DNA of 43,201 nt, taken from NCBI GenBank assembly GCA_903827955.1, contig CAIKKJ010000033.1:1-43201 (forward strand), in the 5' to 3' direction. Source of the DNA: an uncultured Verrucomicrobia subdivision 3 bacterium. Lineage in GTDB: Bacteria; Verrucomicrobiota; Verrucomicrobiia; Limisphaerales; UBA11358. Positions 40,313 to 43,201 of the stretch are shown here, piece after piece. Position 1 is the first letter of the stretch. Each line of letters starts with the position of its first letter. Under the pieces are notes generated by a model. It was not told where the DNA came from. It was given only the letters and a program-made list of their open reading frames with translations, and did no database searches. The position numbers were made by a program, and so were the translations under genes.

Positions 40313-41260
40313 ATGGAACGAGCCGCCTCAAACTGGTTTCGTCAAAACGCTTGGCAGCGTGGGAGGTCTGCCTTGATGCTTTTCGCTGTCGCGTGCCTGC
40401 TGAATTCCGCGCACGTTTTCTCCGCCGAACCGATGCGCTACATTTACAACGCGCCGGAGTCCAACCTCGACAAAAGATACCTCTATCATTGGATCATCCT
40501 GAAAACTGCGCTGGAAAAAACTATTCCAAAATATGGCGCGTATGAAATGGTGCCGTCCAAGCCCATGACGGAAAAACGCCAGACGTTTGAACTAAAAAAT
40601 GCCACGGGAAAATTATCCGTCATGTATCTCGGCACGACGCCGAACATGGAGCGCGACCTGGTTCCAATCCGCATTCCGGTGGACAAAAACCTCGGTGGCT
40701 ATTGCGTCTTTCTCATCCGCAAAGAAAATCAGAAACGATTTGACCACATCAGCTCGCTCGACGATTTGCGAAAGTTCAAATACGGCCTCGGTCTTGGCTG
40801 GATTGACGTGGACATTCTCCGCTCCAACAATTTTCAAGTAGTCACGGCGTCCTGTTACGACTGTCTTTTTGAGATGATGAACAACAAGCGTTCTGACCTT
40901 GCCCTGCGCGCGGCGGTCGAGGTCATTGACGAATACGAGGAGCGAAAAGCCGCCATGCCCGATCTCTGCATCGAGACAAACATCCTGTTCTATTATCCCA
41001 TGCCGATGTATTTCTGGTTTCCGAAAACTGACGAGGGCGGACGGCTCGCCGCTCGCGCGGAGGATGGGATGCGGATGATGATCGCCGACGGGACCTATGA
41101 CAAAATTTTCGCCGAGTATCAGGATTCCAAAATCGAAAAGCTAAAGCTCAAGGATCGGAAAGTTTTTCGCATCGACAATCCGTTTCTCGGCTCGGAAACA
41201 CCGTTCGCCGACAAGCGCCTGTGGTTTGATCCGAAAACCTATCAACCGATTTCAAAATAG
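40313..41260 (+). CDS. Periplasmic solute-binding protein (family 3-like)
   Basis: A 315-residue protein. The ATG at 40313 gives a basic n-region followed by a signal peptide (ALMLFAVACLLNSAHVFSA). A second ATG at 40376 has a good SD (GGAGG, 9 bp upstream) but lacks the charged n-region. The fold resembles extracellular solute-binding proteins of the family 3 type (YNAPESNLDKRY, PIRIPVDKNLGGYCVFL, LRKFKYGLGLGW, ADGTYDKIFAEYQ). It is followed 9 bp later by a membrane sensor kinase, so it may present ligand to it. No transporter genes are visible. Confidence 0.82.
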   Translation: MERAASNWFRQNAWQRGRSALMLFAVACLLNSAHVFSAEPMRYIYNAPESNLDKRYLYHWIILKTALEKTIPKYGAYEMVPSKPMTEKRQTFELKNATGKLSVMYLGTTPNMERDLVPIRIPVDKNLGGYCVFLIRKENQKRFDHISSLDDLRKFKYGLGLGWIDVDILRSNNFQVVTASCYDCLFEMMNNKRSDLALRAAVEVIDEYEERKAAMPDLCIETNILFYYPMPMYFWFPKTDEGGRLAARAEDGMRMMIADGTYDKIFAEYQDSKIEKLKLKDRKVFRIDNPFLGSETPFADKRLWFDPKTYQPISK

Positions 41261-41269
41261 TCTGCTGCC

Positions 41270-43000
41270 ATGTTTCGCAATAGAATATCCATCGCTTTAA
41301 TGGTTGCCGTTGTTCTCGTGACGGCCACGACGCTGGTGCTCGGCGCATTGGGTGTAATTAACTACCGCAGCGCCAAAAACCGGGAACTGGAGAATGTGCG
41401 AATAGCCCTTACGGTCGATGCCGATCAGATTGCCCCAAGTCTCGACCTTCCAGTGTGGAATTTTGACCGGCCGGTCATTGCCAGGGTCGTCGAGGGTGTG
41501 ATGCTTGATTCCATACTTGAGGCCGTTGTGGTCAAATTGGTCGATAATCAGGCTTTAATTTGCGCGCGCGAACGTGACATCCAGGGAAAAATTAGACCGT
41601 TGGAAAAAGATTTTTCTGCCGCTGGATTGCTCGTGGAAAAAAGGAACATCACTTTTGCCAACGAAACACTGGCTACGGTGACACTTTACGGAACTACCAA
41701 ATCCGTGGACTCGAAGATGAGAAGTATTTTGGTTTGGACGGTTTTTAACATTTTGTCGCTGAATCTAATTTTAATCTTTGGCCTTTATTTGCTGCTTTGG
41801 CGGTTGGTGTTCAAGCCGCTGAAGATTTTGGAGCATCACGCCGCCGCCGTTAGCATCGGCGGTGGTGACAACTTAATCATCGAACGGACGCGCTTTCGCG
41901 GCGAACTTGAGAACTTACGTGGCTCGCTCGCAAAAATGTTTCAACTGCTGAATGCCCGGTATATTGAGCTTCAGGAAAGCGAAAGCCGTTTTCGAAGCCT
42001 AGCCGAGGCCGCGTTTGAAGGTGTGTGTATCAGCGAGAATGGAGTGGTTTTGGACATGAATAATCAAGGTTTTAAAATGTTCGGCTACGAGCGTGGCGAA
42101 CTCATCGGGAAGCAAATCACCGAATTGATCGCGCCGGAATCGCGGGTGGCCGTATCCGAGTCCATCTGTCTTGGCCGCGAGACGATTTATGAACATCAGT
42201 TACTGCGCAAGGATGGAAGCTCTTTTTACGCAGAAGCGCGGGCGAAGATGGTTCATGTTGGTGGCCGCACGTTACGGATGACCGCAATACGTGACATCAC
42301 TGAACGCAAACGCACGGAGGCCGAGCGCCAGCAGGCGGTGGAGCGCGAACAGCAGGCGCGCATCCAATACACCTTCCAGCTTATCGCCGCGCAGGAGGCC
42401 GAGCGCAAACGCATTGCCGCTGAATTGCACGACAGCATGGGGCAAAACCTTTTGCTCATAAAAAATCTCGCGCAAATGGCGTTGCAATCGCAGGCTCCAG
42501 AACAGGCGTATGAAAACATCGCCACCATCAGCCATCTGGCGACGCAGTGTGTCGCCGAAGCGCGGCAGATTTCCCGTGAACTGCATCCTTACCAATTGGA
42601 GCATCTCGGCCTGAAACGCGCCTTGGAGTTGTTGCTGGAAAACGTGACACAGGCCGGCATGGTGAAGTTTGACTGGAAGTTTGATGAGCCGGGAAAAAAA
42701 TTTTCCAATGCCGACGCCACCAACCTTTACCGCATCGTGCAGGAAAGCTTGAACAACATTCTCAAACATTCCCGCGCGCAAAATGTCCGCCTCCGTTTGG
42801 AACGCGACATCCATGATTTGCAGCTCACCATTGCCGACGATGGCTGCGGGTTTGTGCCGGAAAACCAGGCGCCGGGCATGGGTTTGAAGAACATCGCCGA
42901 GCGCGTGCACATGCTCGGCGGAACATATAAGCTGGATTCCGCGCCGGGTCGCGGCACGCGCATCGAGGTCATTATTCCGGTCGCTGATGCGATTGATTAA
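41270..43000 (+). CDS. PAS-containing sensor histidine kinase, NarX/HisKA_3 type
   Basis: A 576-residue kinase. It has TM1 at about 8-30, an extracytoplasmic domain to about 150, TM2 at about 151-178, a HAMP-like segment, a PAS domain (about 240-355, ending RDITERKR), a dimerisation domain HisKA_3 with RKRIAAELHDSMGQNLL (phospho-acceptor His387), and a HATPase domain with NLYRIVQESLNNILKHS, DDGCGFVP and GMGLKNIAERV. It pairs with the NarL-type regulator starting 45 bp downstream and with the upstream solute-binding protein. Confidence 0.93.
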   Translation: MFRNRISIALMVAVVLVTATTLVLGALGVINYRSAKNRELENVRIALTVDADQIAPSLDLPVWNFDRPVIARVVEGVMLDSILEAVVVKLVDNQALICARERDIQGKIRPLEKDFSAAGLLVEKRNITFANETLATVTLYGTTKSVDSKMRSILVWTVFNILSLNLILIFGLYLLLWRLVFKPLKILEHHAAAVSIGGGDNLIIERTRFRGELENLRGSLAKMFQLLNARYIELQESESRFRSLAEAAFEGVCISENGVVLDMNNQGFKMFGYERGELIGKQITELIAPESRVAVSESICLGRETIYEHQLLRKDGSSFYAEARAKMVHVGGRTLRMTAIRDITERKRTEAERQQAVEREQQARIQYTFQLIAAQEAERKRIAAELHDSMGQNLLLIKNLAQMALQSQAPEQAYENIATISHLATQCVAEARQISRELHPYQLEHLGLKRALELLLENVTQAGMVKFDWKFDEPGKKFSNADATNLYRIVQESLNNILKHSRAQNVRLRLERDIHDLQLTIADDGCGFVPENQAPGMGLKNIAERVHMLGGTYKLDSAPGRGTRIEVIIPVADAID

Positions 43001-43045
43001 TATTTCGCTAGCCAGCGGGGCCGATTTGAAGAAGATTGTCCGCGC

Positions 43046-43201
43046 ATGGCCGGACGCATCAAAGTTTTGATCGTGGACGATCACCCGTTGTTCCGCAACG
43101 GGCTGCGGTCGGTGATTGCGGCGTCCGCGCGGTTCGACCTCATCGGCGAAGCGGCGGATGGTGAAGCGGCTTTAAAGTTTATCCTCGAAAAAAAACCAGA
43201 T
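43046..43201 (+). CDS. NarL/LuxR-type response regulator, partial (5' end)
   Basis: 52 codons of a receiver domain are present (VLIVDDHPLFRNGLRSVI, EAADGEAALKFI) before the window ends. The acidic pair is visible in VDDHP; the phospho-acceptor Asp, the Lys and the DNA-binding domain lie outside. The VDDHPLFR style and the HisKA_3 partner indicate a NarL/FixJ-type regulator. Confidence 0.9.
   Translation, partial: MAGRIKVLIVDDHPLFRNGLRSVIAASARFDLIGEAADGEAALKFILEKKPD

Overview
The window looks like chromosomal DNA of a member of the Verrucomicrobiota, probably the Pedosphaera/Limisphaerales lineage. This is an inference from gene content: secreted proteins built from tandem Ig-like repeats, a ribosomal operon with few Shine-Dalgarno sites, an McsA-McsB-ClpC block outside Firmicutes, and a GxxExxY protein gene. 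No rRNA gene is present to confirm it. Nearly all of the sequence is coding; no gene-free stretch exceeds about 250 bases.

Region 1 (1-6985, minus strand) reads as one tightly packed operon in the order DUF3570 outer-membrane-type protein, ApbE flavin transferase, TlpA-like thioredoxin, DUF4266 mini-lipoprotein, then two Ig-repeat secreted proteins, the last running off the window. The first four overlap or nearly overlap (TGATG, 20 bp, ATGA). The DUF3570 protein carries the sequence DGISGAS, which matches the known ApbE flavinylation consensus. This makes the block a candidate extracytoplasmic flavoprotein system and the main discovery lead here. A two-component system (7049-8775) lies directly upstream on the same strand.

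Region 2 (about 8860-21890, plus strand) is a merged S10/spc/alpha operon: rplB, rpsS, rplV, rpsC, rplP, rpmC, rpsQ, rplN, rplX, rplE, rpsN, rpsH, rplF, rplR, rpsE, rplO, secY, map, infA-like, rpmJ, rpsM, rpsK, rpsD, rpoA, rplQ, closed by a strong terminator. It starts at rplB (no rpsJ, rplC, rplD or rplW upstream) and has no rpmD or adk. Most genes have T-rich, SD-less starts, whereas rpoA and rplQ have clear SDs. S5 and S11 carry unusual N-terminal low-complexity extensions.

Region 3 (21911-25003, minus strand) holds small secreted and membrane proteins, a GNAT acetyltransferase, an unknown anchored protein, cutA, a small conserved membrane protein and tRNA-Glu(TTC).

Region 4 (25102-30250, plus) is ilvE, mcsA, mcsB, clpC: a protein-arginine phosphorylation and degradation module without ctsR. 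Region 5 (30287-33138) is a three-gene dTDP-rhamnose cluster (rmlA, a plant NRS/ER-like epimerase/reductase, rmlB) with no rmlC, followed by an STN-subtilase fusion. Region 6 (34563-43201) holds a small membrane protein, a DJ-1/PfpI protein, a GxxExxY gene inside repeats, a lone nuoA, a phosphohexomutase, a receiver protein with a Cys4 tail, a cardiolipin-synthase-like PLD enzyme, and a solute-binding-protein/histidine-kinase/NarL-type-regulator cluster cut by the window end.
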